Below are positions 22,476-34,041 of a stretch of 64,000 bases of DNA, piece by piece. The stretch's first letter is position 1. Each line of letters starts with the position of its first letter. The notes under the pieces were generated by a model. It was given only the letters and a program-made list of their open reading frames with translations. It was not told the DNA's origin and did no database searches. Origin of the DNA: Amorphophallus konjac (lineage: Eukaryota > Streptophyta > Magnoliopsida > Alismatales > Araceae); the NCBI GenBank assembly GCA_022559845.1, contig CM040126.1, positions 124,286,886-124,350,885 of the forward strand, given 5' to 3'. The position numbers and the translations under genes were made by a program.

Positions 22476-22808
22476 TTAGTGTGTGTCTATGGGTTGTGGT
22501 TCTTGGACCTCGTCCAATTCTATCTGGCTCCCACTATTTTTCTGGAGTAGATATTCTCTTTCCAGAAATACAGCTCTCTTAGCCACTAAGACCCTTTGCT
22601 CAGAAGGGTGATAGAAATAATATCCAAATGTCTCTTTTGGATATCCTACAAACCTACACTTATCGATTCTCGACTCAAGCTTATCACTCTCGTTCTTCTT
22701 TACATGAGCAGGACACCCCCAAATTTTAATGTGATTAAAATTTAGTTTCCTGCCCTTCCATATCTCATATGGTATAGAAGGAACTGATTTACTTGAGATC
22801 CTATTCAA
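22476..22808 (-). pseudogene. Element D integrase C-terminal region
   Basis: The frame is the same as the integrase core upstream and RT downstream, separated from each by a stop (near 22838 and 22475). It shows the conserved copia block PYEIWKGRKLNFNHIKIWGC, the CRFVGYPKETFGYYFYHP block and the variable linker before RT. This region binds DNA in the integration complex. Confidence 0.88.
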
Positions 22809-22838
22809 TAAATAAGCCGCAGTCTCTAACGCATAGCC

Positions 22839-23414
22839 CTAGAGAGACAAGGGTAGTCCTGACATAGACATCATGGATCGGACCATGTCTAACAAGGTCC
22901 TGTTTCTCCTCTCGGATACACCATTATGATGTGGTGTATACGGTGGAGTCCACTGAGAAATTATTCCATGGTCTTTAAGATAACAAGTGAATTCATGGCT
23001 TAAGTATTCACCTCCTCGATCCGATCGAAGAGCCTTAATACTTTTGCCTGTCTGTTTCTCTACTTCATTCTTATATTCCTTAAACTTCTCAAAGGCTTGT
23101 GACTTATGTCTCATTAAATACACATAGCCATATCTAGAGAAGTCATCAATAAAAGAAATGAAATAGAGATAACCTCCTTTCGCTTCTATGGACATGGGTC
23201 CACACACATCCGAGTGTATGAGCTCGAGAAGGTCAACAGCCCTCTCTCCATGTCCACCAAAGGAAGCCTTAGTCATTTTCCCCATGAGACACGACTCATA
23301 GGTATCAAATGGCTTGTATTCGAACGAATTCAAATACCCATTTGAGTGTAAGTAAGAGACTCTTTTCTCACCTACATGACCAAGTCTGCAATGCCATAGA
23401 TATGTAGAATTCAC
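22839..23414 (-). CDS. Element D integrase zinc finger and catalytic core
   Basis: It begins in the pre-integrase HHCC finger (LWHCRLGHVGEKR ... SCLMGKMTK). The catalytic core has the DDE triad in IHSDVCGPM, LRSDRGGEY and NGVSERRNRTLLDM. The spacing fits copia integrase. The frame differs from the gag-protease frame upstream, so a shift lies between about 23530 and 23414. A stop near 22838 separates the C-terminal part. Confidence 0.93.
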   Translation of the reverse strand: MNSTYLWHCRLGHVGEKRVSYLHSNGYLNSFEYKPFDTYESCLMGKMTKASFGGHGERAVDLLELIHSDVCGPMSIEAKGGYLYFISFIDDFSRYGYVYLMRHKSQAFEKFKEYKNEVEKQTGKSIKALRSDRGGEYLSHEFTCYLKDHGIISQWTPPYTPHHNGVSERRNRTLLDMVRSMMSMSGLPLSL

Positions 23415-23529
23415 TTAATCAGCATTGGAAATTTGCATAACATTAGAACGTGTATCTAATACATAAAGGTCATTGACTAATGAACCATTGGCTAAAATCA
23501 AACCATTATTCATTATAGAGCACCCAGTG

Positions 23530-24640
23530 CTATTTAAAAGTCAATGTATATCCAATGTTATACAAGCCAGAGATTGAAATAATGTTCTTAATAATATTAG
23601 GAACATAATAACAGTCATTCAACTCCAGAATGACTCCTGAAGGTAAACTGAGGCGTGCAGTCCCGACAGCTTTGGCAGAAACTAAAGCTCCATTGTCCAT
23701 CCTCAGTTCAATCTCCTTTTTGCCTAGTCGCCTTCTATTTGCCAGCACCTGCACAGAATTGCAGATATGAGATGCACATCCAGTATCCAATATCCATGAT
23801 GTGGATTCCATATATGACAAATTAAGGTCTATGATAAAAATACCTTTACTTACAATTGCCTTGCAATTCCTTTTCCAATGCCCAGTTTCCCCGCATCGAA
23901 AACATTTATCTTCCTTTTCATTCTTCTTGCCCTTCCCTTTGTCAACTTTGGCGAGTTGCTTACCCGTGGCCTTTTTCTTTCCCTTCCCTTTGTTCCTCGT
24001 GGTGGATATTTGAGAGGCCTTCCTTTTCTTGTTGGCCCGGCCAATAACCATTACAGACGAAGATGGTTTATCTTTCTGCATGGTTCCTTCAGCACTCTTT
24101 AACATATTGAGCAGCTCTGCGAGAGTTGCTTCAATCCTGTTCATGTTAAAGTTTATGATGAAGGAAGAAAAGGAATCGGGCGATGACTGGAGTATAAGAT
24201 CAATGCATAGTTCAAGATCGAACTTGAACCCCAATACATTGAGTCTTTCAATCCACTCCATCATTTTCAGTACATGGGCCTGCACTGATGAACCCTCAGA
24301 CATCCGTGTCCTGAAAAGCCTTTTTGAGATGTCATACCTCTCAATCCTACCCTGCTCCCCGAAGAGCTGGCATAGATTGAGAAGTATACTTCTACAATCA
24401 GTCTTTTCAAATTGTTTCTGTAGCTTGGGAGCCATAGAGGCCAACATGTAACATTGGGCAAGGGAGGAGTCCTCAGACCACTTGGCATAAGCCAGTAACT
24501 CGCCCTCGTCGGCATCAGGAGCTGGCTCAGAACTTTTCGGCGGTAAGGACTATGCGTAGATTACGCAGCCAATCCGAGTAGTTCGGTCCAGTTAAGCGAT
24601 TTGCATCCAAGATGCCACGGAGGGGGTTGGACGACGACAT
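23530..24640 (-). pseudogene. Element D gag and protease, frameshifted near the start
   Basis: The natural start is the ATG at 24640 (MSSSNPLRGILDANRLTG), the usual copia gag opening. That frame stops at about 24525, and the gag sequence resumes in another frame, open from before 24447 to 23530. The open part has the gag core (about codons 1-120 from 24447) and a Lys-rich stretch (150-180). One CCHC knuckle (CFRCGETGHWKRNC, about 182-195) precedes the aspartic protease site DTGC (about 221-224, SWILDTGCASHICN). Gag and protease are in one frame, as is normal for copia. A small indel near 24525 inactivates the copy. Confidence 0.9.
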
Positions 24641-24819
24641 TGTAATCTGGATAAGAAATAAAAGACAACTTAGCATGTGTTCAAATTCTAACTTAGATGT
24701 GGTTTTCTATCTTAGTTAGTCCCACTATTTTTCGATCGAACTATATAACCCTAAGTATATAGAACGGGAGATCAACGAGATCAACCTAGTGGGTCGGAAT
24801 CCCAACGAGACTGATGTAC

Positions 24820-25112
24820 GACCTTGTGGAAAGCACAACAAGCCATACACCATCTCAAGGGCAGTCAATAGGCACTTGCATCTAATGCAATATCCGATAT
24901 TCGGCCCCCGAGAAATCATCCCCTTGTGGAAAGCACAACAAAGGATATTCTCGGTTAGATCTAACCATCATTACTACATAGCAATGAGTTCATGCCCCGA
25001 CCCTTGTGGAAAGCACAACAAAGTCGAGTTCAATTCCTCACCCCATTGAGGCCGAGCCTTGGAGTTTAATCCCGCCCCCAAACTCATGGACCTTGTGGAA
25101 AGCACAACAAAT
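24820..25112 (-). repeat. Four copies of CCTTGTGGAAAGCACAACAA
   Basis: Exact 20-bp copies start at about 24823, 24922, 25001 and 25092, separated by 79-99 bp of mostly unrelated sequence. They lie just upstream of gag in the leader RNA, where packaging or dimer signals often sit; that role is inferred. Confidence 0.85.
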
Positions 25113-26380
25113 CCATGAAATGAAGACGTTCATTCACTCCATAATGATGGAGGGCCACGATGACTCCTAGAGCCACGCTTACCAGATCTAAAATTTAATC
25201 GCGAGGGAATTTAATTTTATCTTGATCTCACCCTAGGTGGTAATATAAATATATCCAATATATTTACCGTACCTAGTAGTTTGCACAAAATAAATGCATC
25301 CAATGCAAAAATAAATGCAAGTGATCATGGACTTTAACCCTAATGTAACTAAGACATCCGACCCGCTTCCGAAGTAGCTGGATCGTCCTCGTCGGGTGTG
25401 CTCCGCGCTTTCAAACTCCGACGCCGCATCAATTACAACTTTTACACGGCACGCAGGCCGGAAAAATTAAATTACATGTGACTCAAATTCCAGCAGTCCT
25501 TAGGGCGAGTACAACAATGGAGGAAGATAGAAGTACATTGGAATTTTAACAGAGAGAGAAAGGAGGTTCGCAGACTCCAATTAATTACATTAATCCAAGT
25601 CCATGATCACTTGCCAACACATTCAAATAAAATCAATCAAGGGTTATTTTCTGAAAATAATCCTTACTTTTGAATTTAAAAATGAGATGTGCAAACAAAA
25701 ACAGGCTAGCTTTGTTTAATTTTAAAAATCAAAGCATGATTAACTAAAATTAAACACACAAGCAGGCCAATACAAGGTAATTAAAATAGAGCACGTAAAG
25801 AATCATCATTTTCTACATGGGCATCTAATTGAGATAATTAATTAAATTTAAATTTAATTATCCAATAATCAAATTTAAATTTAAAATTTAAACATGCCAA
25901 TAATTTAAATTTAAATTCAAACTAATTATCCAATAATTTTATTTGAAAATAAATTTAAAATAATGTAATTATCCTCAATTAGTAATTTTCTAAAATTCAA
26001 AATTTGAATTTAACAATTATCTAATAATTAAAAATTCAAATAATTGAAATTTACACAATTAACTTCAATAAAATTCAAAATTTGAATTTTATAATTATCT
26101 AATAATTAAAATTCAAAAATTAGAATTTACTGAAGTAACTTCAATTATTACCATTTTATCCCAAGATAAATAGTAATTATCTCACCTCCGTAAATTCAAA
26201 TCGGTTAAATAAAATTTACCATTCGACATTTACTTATGAGATAACACTATTTAACTTAATAGATAAAATTCTAATTAATTTAATGAGTATTTTAATATAT
26301 ATATCTAATATATATATTATCAATACTACATTAAAGTAAATTAAAACAAACCAAAATTTTTTTTAAATAAAAAAAAATAC

Positions 26381-26610
26381 CCTGCGGCAGCATGGGCACG
26401 GCCGCCCACGCGGGACGCGTGGGCGGTCGCGCCCACGCCCGCGCCCGCACGCGGGTGCCCGCGCTGCGGGCGCCGCCCGCGGTGCCCCGCTCGCCCCTCC
26501 TGCAGGTCAGCGCCGCAGGCGCTGACCGGGCGGGTGCCGCGTGCGCCGCCCACGCGGCGCACGCGGCGGGCGCACTGCGCCCAGGGCGTAGTGCGCCCAC
26601 TCCGGGGCTA
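26381..26610. repeat. GC-rich island with inverted repeats in leader of element D
   Basis: About 230 bp of very high GC (words such as CCGCCCACGCGGGACGCGTG and GGTGCCGCGTGCGCCGCCCA), bordered on both sides by T/A homopolymer-rich DNA. Many arms are mutually complementary (CCGCCCACGCG with CGCGTGGGCGG; AGCGCC with GGCGCT). It is CpG-rich. Open frames on both strands are a by-product of composition. Confidence 0.8.
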
Positions 26611-26783
26611 AAAAATTTATTTTTTTTAATTTTTTTTTAAACAAATTACTGTTTGAATGTCCAGCATCCAGGAAGAACAGAGATGTCCAAATCTCTTTCT
26701 ACAAATTATAATTGAAGATTTAATATGCCCCTAAAGCATAGTTCTAAACGGCGATAAAAACACCGACCAGAGCGCGAACCTAG

Positions 26784-26795
26784 CTCTGATACCAC
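26784..26795 (-). promoter_or_regulatory. Primer-binding site of element D (initiator tRNA-Met type)
   Basis: On the minus strand GTGGTATCAGAG directly follows the end of the 5' LTR. Confidence 0.92.
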
Positions 26796-28382
26796 TGTAA
26801 AGGTTTCGCACAGCACCTACGGGCGACGCAGCGGATAACAAAAAATTAATTTACCCGATCCCGGTGTTATGGAAAGCTTAATCTGTGCTCTAATCGGTGT
26901 TTCTAAGACCCTAATTACGGGTTGCGTGTTTCACCTTGCGCGGAACGACGCTGTCCGCTAAGCCCGATGCAGAGAAACCGAGCCGCACAGCTGTACGGCC
27001 TCTAGAGCAGATCCACACGGACCCTTGCGCAGCGACGGTACCTCCCCGGCGCAACTTTCCCCGGCTCTATCACCTTTTGGAGAGAGAGAGAGCAAAGGGG
27101 AGAAAGGGGGGAGGCTAATCCTCCTCTTAAGCTTATGTGCTTGCTTAAGCTTAAGAAGTTGGAAGAAGTGAAGGCTCGAAAGAGCATCACGTAGGTGGCT
27201 ATATATAGAGTTTAGGTTTATTAGAAAAGGGTTCTAAAAGACCGAAACTGTATATATGTCCTATCCACTATTATACATATGTATTAAGCTCCATTTACAC
27301 TCCTTTCTAAAAAGAATTAAAAGGAATTAATACATACACTTGTATAATAATAATACGTCACCCAAGAATCCATTGTGTGTGATCCTCTAGGTCCACAGTC
27401 ACTCTAGTTTAAGGTCTATTAACTTCTAATTCTCAATTAGAAGTAAATTAAACGTATTCTTCGCTTCTACCAGAGCCGAACAATAGTTTAATTTATTCCG
27501 AACCTTTGATCACGTTGGGTCAAGAAAATCCGCGTGATCCTAGAGGACCTCGAGTTTAAACCAGCCTGTCTGGTACCTGTAAGTCCACAGTTACCGCATC
27601 GATATAATTCCTCGCTCATTCTATGAGTCTGGTACGATCGAGGGTACGGTTTCTGTCAAACCCCATGATCGTGCCATTTGACCATGACCTCCTTAAAGTG
27701 TATGACGTCCGTCCTAAACGAACTCATACGACCCTGACTAGGGATTTAACGGAGCGTCAATGTCATGACCCATTAACTGTCTGATATATACCCGACAGTG
27801 AGCAATCCTTTCTTGACCATTGATGATCTTCACACGTATCCTGGAGTGGTTAATGACTCGGCAACTCATGACTTATGGTTAAAGTCACTTAGCTAAGTAA
27901 TTAAACCATTCCAGTCCTCGTGTAAGATCCGATCAATATCTCAGGTCAAAGGACCAACGATGCTACTGTGACCGTTGGATCTTCAGTTGACATTAGGTAT
28001 AATCAACCATCTGAAGATCCAATAGCGGATCAGTTCAGTGCACATCCTCCAAGGACATACACCTACACATATGTGTTGGTGCCCCGCACCAATGACCATG
28101 AGACTGGTCACTGACACATCATGTGTACTGGTTTAATAGGTAATCAAAGTCCCCGAGTGATTACCCTCCAACCAGGAACAGTTTAAGGTATGTGTACATG
28201 TAAAGTCAATCTCATGTTCGAGATCCCATCTCGAGCTGACTTTACAACCACATATCCTAGGGACAACGTAAAGTAACACAATCGCATATTTACGCTCAAA
28301 CACCACTTTATTAATGAACAAGATCGTACAACTATTGGGCCTACCCGACCCGAAATTGGCCTGTAGCACACCAACACTAACA
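26796..28382 (-). repeat. 5' LTR of element D (1,587 bp)
   Basis: Partner of 19161-20743, with the same ends, TATA box (27200-27207) and hairpin (27123-27158). It drives element transcription on the minus strand. It is flanked on the right by the AAATC duplication. Confidence 0.95.
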
Positions 28383-28387
28383 AAATC
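28383..28387. repeat. Target-site duplication of element D, right copy
   Basis: AAATC, matching 19156-19160. Confidence 0.92.
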
Positions 28388-29620
28388 CGCATCGATGTAT
28401 GTAATCAAATCAAATGAACTACCGATGGGAAACCACAAGCCAAAGTCTATGGTGCCAATTAAGTATCTAAAGATGCGTTTAACAACCATTAGGTGAGATT
28501 CCTTAGGACATGACTGAAAACGAGCACAAAGACATACACTGAATTGAATGTCAGGGTGGCATGCTGTGAGATACAGTAGTGATCCGATCATACCTCGAAA
28601 CTGTGTAAGATCTACTATTTTACCATTTTCATCGTTGTCTAACTTCGAGGTTGTGGCCATTGGTGTTGACCAAGGTTTAGCTTCAGCCATCTTGAATTTC
28701 TTTAATAGCTCCAGTGTGTACTTAACTTGATTGATGAAAATGCCCTCGGGTGTTTGCTTCACCTGCAATCCAAGAAAGAAATTCAGTTCACCCATTAAGC
28801 TCATCTCAAATTCTCCTTGCATGATTTCTGTAAATTCTTCACATAAGACATTGTTAGTAGCTCCAAAAATAATGTCATCCACATATACTTGAACTACTAA
28901 TATGTCTTTACATGATTTCATCGTGAAGAGTGTTTGGTCAACCTTACCTCTTTTGAAATCATTTTCATGAGGAATGAAGTGAGCCTTTCATACCATGCCC
29001 TTGGTTCTTGCTTTAATCCGTACAAGGCCTTCTACAACTTGTACACATACTTTGGATGCTTTGAATCTTCAAAACCTGGAGGTTGCTCTACAAAAACATC
29101 CTCCTTGAGGTAGCCGTTAAGAAATGCAGATTTAACATCCATTTGAAATAGTTTGAAGTTCAATGATTAAGCATAGGACAGTAAAATTCAGACTGCTTCT
29201 AGTCTAGCAACCGGTGCAAAAGACTCATCAAAATCAATACCCATCTCCTGGCTATACCCTTTGGCCACAAGCCGGGCCTTGTTCCTAACAACTAGTCTCG
29301 CATCATTTAACTTATTTCTGAAAATCCAACAGGGTTCCAATTGTGGGATGATTCTTAGGACGCGGCACGAGAGTCCACACTTTGTTCCTTTCGAACTGGT
29401 GTAGCTCTTCATGCATAGCCTGAATCCAAGATTCATTTTGAAGAGCTTCATGAATATCTTTAGGCTCTTCTTGTGAAATTAGGACAATCAAATCATCTTC
29501 TTCTACTTGCCTGAGTGATGATCTAGTTTTTACCTCATCTTGAGGATTACCGATTATGTTTTCAGCTGGGTGATCCTTTAAGAACGTAGAAGAGATGGAC
29601 AAGTCGGGGTGTTGTACTTG
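28388..29620 (-). pseudogene. Element B reverse transcriptase and first part of RNase H
   Basis: The RT opening is at about 29450-29310 ([36 protein letters not shown]). Then come [20 protein letters not shown] and, in the frame 28921 downward, the catalytic block VYVDDIIFGATN, FFLGLQVKQTPEGIFI, the thumb RFRGMIGSLLYLTACHPDIQ-like stretch and the RNase H opening. This is cut at 28387 by element D. Several stops and frame changes occur between 29602 and 28921. It is clearly homologous to the fragment of element C at 42405-41980. Confidence 0.9.
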
Positions 29621-30763
29621 TTATTTTTGAAGTGTTTCAATTGAAGGATCTTTATCCTCTTCACTCTTGCTAGGGATCCCTTCAGTTGGTTCATTCTTGG
29701 CCTTAGCATCATTTGAATGTTTGGGCTCTTCATCTGCATCCATAATTTCAATAGATTGATTTGTTAGTTTTAGCTCAGATTCATCAAAAATCACATGAGG
29801 ACTTTCTTCAACAACCAAAGTCTGTTTATTAAACAATCGATAAGCTCTAGAGTTAAGTGCATAACCTAGGAAAATTCCTTTGTCACTTTTCTCATCAAAC
29901 TTACCTAAGTTAGACTTATCATTGTTCAAGATGAAACATGGGCATCCAAAGGGTTTAAGATCAAAAATATTTGGTTTCTTACCCTTGTACAGCTCATAAG
30001 GAGTTTTCTTCAGGATGGGCCTTACCATTGCCCTATTGATGATGTAGCATGATGTACTTACCGCCTCTGCCCAAAAGTTTTTGAGTAGGGAGTTCTCACT
30101 TAACATGGTATGTGCCATGTCTATCAAGGTTCTATTTTTCTTCTCCACCACTCCATTCTGTTAAGGCATCCTTGGTGATGAAAAATTGTGCGTGTATCCC
30201 TGCTCTTCACAAAAATTGTTGAAGTCATGATTCTCAAACTCACCACCATGATCACTTTAGATGGTAGTGATAAGATAACCTCTATCATTTTGGTTTTCCT
30301 GCAAAACACTTGAAACTCTATCAATGTATCATTTTTATTGGATATAAATAACACCCATGTAAATCTAGAGTAATCATCAACAATCACAAAATCATAGAAT
30401 TTTCCTCCTAGGCTGGATGTCCTAGTTAGGCCAAACAAGTCAAGATGCAGCAATTCCAAAGGTCGGGAAGTAGAAACCAGATTCTTATTTTTGAAGGAAA
30501 TTCACGTTTGCTTGCCTTTTGTGCAAGCTTCAAAGATTTTATCACTTTCAAACTTTAATTTTGACAATCCATTCACTAAATCATGTCTAGACAACTTGTA
30601 GATTACTCCAAAACTAGCATGACCTAATCTTCAGTGCCATAGCCATGTATTTTCATGATTGTTTACACCCAAACACAAATCATCACATGAGACATCATCA
30701 ATATCAATAGTATAAACATTATTATTTCTTTTTCAATGAATTTGATCTCATTTGTATTCTTGT
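29621..30763 (-). pseudogene. Element B integrase, frameshifted
   Basis: Pre-integrase and core pieces are visible at 30459-30124 (MELLHLDLFGLTRTSSLGGK and FVIVDDYSRFTWVLFI, with catalytic Asp). At 30151-29621 is the catalytic Glu block VEKKNRTLIDMAHTMLSE, then NFWAEAVSTSCYIINRA, TPYELYKGKKPNIFDLKPFG and an acidic linker to RT. The two pieces are in different frames. The zinc-finger part upstream (about 30760-30460) is interrupted by stops. Confidence 0.88.
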
Positions 30764-31027
30764 TCATGACAATACAATAGGTTTCATCAAAAATAATTTT
30801 AAAACCCTTAAGAACAATTGACTTATGCTCAACAGATTGTGATTTAGACCTTTCGCCAAAAGCACATCTTCAATAAGAATTTTAGAATTCTTACCTATGT
30901 TGTCGATCCCAATGATTTTACCTTTGTCTTTGCCTCCAAAGGCAACTGAACCTCCATCCTTGTCTTGCAGTGTAGAGAACACCTTCTTGTCCCCTGTCAT
31001 ATGCCTTGAACAACCGCTGTCCAGGTA
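30764..31027 (-). pseudogene. Element B aspartic protease
   Basis: The active-site block YLDSGCSRHMTGDKKVF is at about 31020-30970, followed by GGSVAFGGKDKGKIIGI and LLAKGLNHNLLSISQL, standard for copia protease. A TAG directly precedes the block where the family normally has Trp (TGG), and this separates it from gag. The frame is otherwise the same as gag. Confidence 0.87.
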
Positions 31028-32908
31028 CTATTTGCTCCCCCTGGCTTCAAGGCATATCTGTAAAAGATAACATTCTGAAGTAATTATTTTTGGTACCCAA
31101 ACGAATTTGGGTCCATAGGAATTAGTCCAATTCTGCACATATCTCTTCTTGGTCCAAATCGTATGGTTTCTTGGTGAATTTTGTTTGAACCAGCAATTAG
31201 CAACAACATGACCAAATCTACCACAATGAAAGCAATTGAAATTTGAAAATCTTCTCTGGAATTGACATGGTTTAGGTTGAGCATGTTTTGGCTTGGAGTG
31301 AGAACATGAAACAAGGTTGTTATCTTTTTCATGAACATAGGATGTAGTGATCTTATGCTCAAAGAATTTTTTATTGTGGGGAATGTATCCCAATCCTTCC
31401 TTTTGGAAGTAAACCTTAACTCCCAACAAATTGTCTAAATTTTGTTTGCCTTTTACAAACCTAGAGAGAGTAAACTGCAATTCAGTCACCTCTTTATTCA
31501 AGCTCACATTTTTATTTTCAATTTCTGAAATGGAGGATGTCAAAATTTCTTTTTCATTCTTGAGCTTTTCACATACTTTTTCAGTTTCAGACATTTTACA
31601 TGATAGCTCCTTTTGGACTTTTTCAAGATCTGAAATCGTTTGAAGCAAGGTTTCTTTTTCTTCTGTTAACTCAAACAATTCTTGTTCCAGTTTCTCAAAT
31701 TTAAAAAAAATATCCTCATGTGATAAATAATCAATTTTCTTTTTGAGAGTTTTATTTTCAGATATGATTTTTCTATATTTTTTATACAGCTTTTCATATT
31801 CTGACTCCCATTGTTCATTGGAAATAAAGTCAGGATCAGAATTTACCTCTGTTGCATCATCTTCATGTGCCATGAGACACAAGCTCTCCACTAGCTCTTG
31901 GATCTCCTCATCGGATGGTTCGTCCTATTCGTCGCTCCATGTGACGACCATGGCTTGAGGCTTCTTGAATTTATCCTTCTTGAATTTCCTCTTTAGATCT
32001 GGATATTCTCCTCTCATGTGCCTGGGCTTCTTGCATTCATAACAAATGACATTATTGGGCTTGCTAGGCTCGCCCTTGGTCTGAAAGGGCTTCCTTTGCC
32101 CCTTTCTGAAATTGCCTTGGAAATTTCTATTCTTTCTCAAGAATATCTTTACTTGGCGAGCTATCATGGCCAAGTCTTCTTCTTCATTGCTTCCCTCGCT
32201 GGATTCTTCTTCTTAGACATCATCATCAGATTGGTGAGCTTTCAATCCAATCACTTTCTTCTTCTTCGTATCTTCCTCGGTTGTTCTCTTCATGTTTATC
32301 TCATAGGTCATGAGTGACCCTATGAGCTCATCCAAAGTGAGTGTGGACAGATTTTTCGAATCCTCAATTACTGTGACTTTTGTGTGCCATGCCGACGGAA
32401 GTGATCTTAGAACTTTCCTCACAAGATCGGAGTTTGTGTACTCCTTCCCGAGGCTTTTGAGACCATTTGTGATCTCCGTTAATCTCGCGAACATTTCTGA
32501 GTTGGTTTCTTCAGCTTTCATTTTGAATAGCTCATAGTCTCTTACAAGTAGATTGGCCTTGGTCTCCTTGACCTCGGAGATTCCTTCATAGATAAGCCGT
32601 AATTTATCCCACATCTCCTTTGCTGAACTGCACATGGATACACGAGAAAACTCATTAGGATGTATAGCACATTGCATAATCTTCATAGCATTAAAATTTA
32701 TAGTGCATTTCTTAATTTCCTCGGGTGTCCATTTCTCTTCATCATCCGAGAGTTTATATGGACCCTTGTCCACAACCCTCCAGATCTCATACTCTTGGGC
32801 TCTCAGAAAGACATGCATTCTATTTTTCCAATAGGAGTAATTTGAGCCATCGAAGTTTGGAGGACAATGGATGGAATGACCCTCAGGCATCATACCCTTG
32901 TTTGCCAT
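31028..32908 (-). pseudogene. Element B gag with coiled coil and zinc knuckles
   Basis: Start at 32908 (MANKGMMPEGHSIHCPPNFD), followed by the gag core typical of SIRE-type copia (FDGSNYSYWKNRMHVFLRAQ ... LRSLPSAWHTKVTVIEDS). The first knuckle (CYECKKPRHMRGEY) has lost its last Cys (to Tyr). After a stop at 31925 the same frame continues at 31891 with a long Glu/Lys coiled coil (about 100 residues). A second, intact knuckle follows (CFHCGRFGHVVANC), then GPKFVWVPK. Stops at about 32213, 31925 and 31028 break the frame. A long coiled-coil gag end is usual for SIRE elements. Confidence 0.9.
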
Positions 32909-32958
32909 TGATCTGGATCTTACTATAGATCGTTAGATCTGAAAGAAATAGAGCCTTA

Positions 32959-32972
32959 GTACAGATACCAAT
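32959..32972 (-). promoter_or_regulatory. Primer-binding site of element B
   Basis: On the minus strand ATTGGTATCTGTAC follows the LTR end. It resembles the initiator tRNA-Met site (TGGTATCAGAG) with changes. Confidence 0.75.
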
Positions 32973-33463
32973 TGAAGTCCCGCGATTAATGACACCCAAG
33001 AGGGGGGTCAATTGGGTGTTTACAAACTTTTAGAAAATTCTTGGCCAAATGAAACAAGTGTGAAGAATAGCCGAAGTGAAAATTTAGATCTATATGTAAA
33101 CACTTAGATCTAATAAAATCTATCACACTCAACCGATCTTAGGTACAATGGCGGAGGTAAAAATCTGAAGATTCAACTCACGCAAGATGTTATCTTCTTG
33201 ACAAGGTTTGCCTTGCCGATCTGAACCCACCTTTTAATATACTCGAGATCTAATATGAGAATGATAAATTATGCCGGATCTAACACAAACAATACAACCA
33301 AAATAATCTACGTGTGTGCTGCACAGAATGGGGATAAAAGAGAAGGAACAAACCACACAATGAACAGTGATTTTTAGGTGGTTCGGATGCAACAACGGCA
33401 ACCTACGTCCACCCCTCACGATATATGAGGATTCTACACTATCTTGTAAGGGATTACAAGATC

Positions 33464-33464
<1 letters not shown>

Positions 33465-33529
<65 letters not shown>
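33465..33529. repeat. (AC)n microsatellite in 5' LTR of B
   Basis: An AC run of about 64 bp. The corresponding run in the 3' LTR is much shorter (about 16 bp near 14868), so this tract expanded or shrank after insertion. Confidence 0.92.
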
Positions 33530-33531
<2 letters not shown>

Positions 33532-33589
33532 AGAAGTTGGAACTCCCACACAGGTGCACAAGCACCGAATCACAAAGATACGTGAAAAT

Positions 33590-33735
33590 TAGAAGAAACA
33601 CACACACACACACACACACACGCATACACACACACGGATCTGCGTATCACAGATACGTGAAAATTAGAAGAAACACACACACACACACACACACGCATAC
33701 ACACACACGGATCTGCGTAGATCCACACACACACA
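33590..33735. repeat. Duplicated AC-rich block in 5' LTR of B
   Basis: Two direct copies of a roughly 70-bp block (ATACGTGAAAATTAGAAG, AC run, GCATACACACACACGGATCT) lie side by side. The 3' LTR has a single, simpler AC run here. Confidence 0.8.
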
Positions 33736-34033
33736 AGTGTTTAAAAGTACAAGATCACACACTTGAAGCTTGATGAAAAACAAGGGAGAAACACAAAATG
33801 AAAAACTCAGACTTAAGCTCCCCTTAATGGATGACGATGATCTTGGATGAATCTTCCTCCACAGCTTGATAGTCATTTGAATGGCTTGCAAATGATCTTG
33901 AAAACTTGGAGATGGATGAAGAAGTTCTTCTCCGAAACACTGTTCACGGAGCTACAGTGCCAGCACTCTTTCTCCTCTTGATAGCCTCTTTTATCTCCCA
34001 CTTATTATTAGGGTTTTTGACCCCAATATGATG

Positions 34034-34041
34034 TATTTATA
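34034..34041 (-). promoter_or_regulatory. LTR TATA box of element B (5' LTR copy)
   Basis: TATAAATA on the minus strand, the same as at 15305-15312. Confidence 0.65.

Larger units (their letters stand above)
24641..26783 (-). other. Leader of element D between PBS and gag (about 2.1 kb)
   Basis: Long, and without a domain-bearing ORF. It contains four spaced copies of a 20-bp repeat (24820-25112), a long AT-rich segment (25620-26380) with TTTAAATTTAAATT words, and an isolated GC-rich island (26381-26610). All would be in the element's 5' untranslated RNA. Confidence 0.75.
19161..28382 (-). mobile_element. Ty1/copia element D, complete, nested in element B
   Basis: It is 9,222 bp between AAATC duplications. 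Minus-strand order: 5' LTR (28382-26796), tRNA-Met PBS, a 2.1-kb leader, gag with CCHC, protease, integrase, RT, RNase H, PPT, 3' LTR (20743-19161). The two LTRs differ at about 35-40 positions by hand count (about 2.4%), so it inserted fairly recently. gag opens with a Tork/Tnt1-like block (GILDANRLTGPNYSDWLRNL). A frameshift in gag, one after the protease, stops around 22838 and 22475 and a shift before RNase H make this copy defective. I did not settle the copia lineage. Confidence 0.95.

Noticed and set aside
26331..26640. Ala/Arg/Pro-rich open frames in the GC island
   Set aside because: Open on both strands; they follow from composition within a retrotransposon leader.
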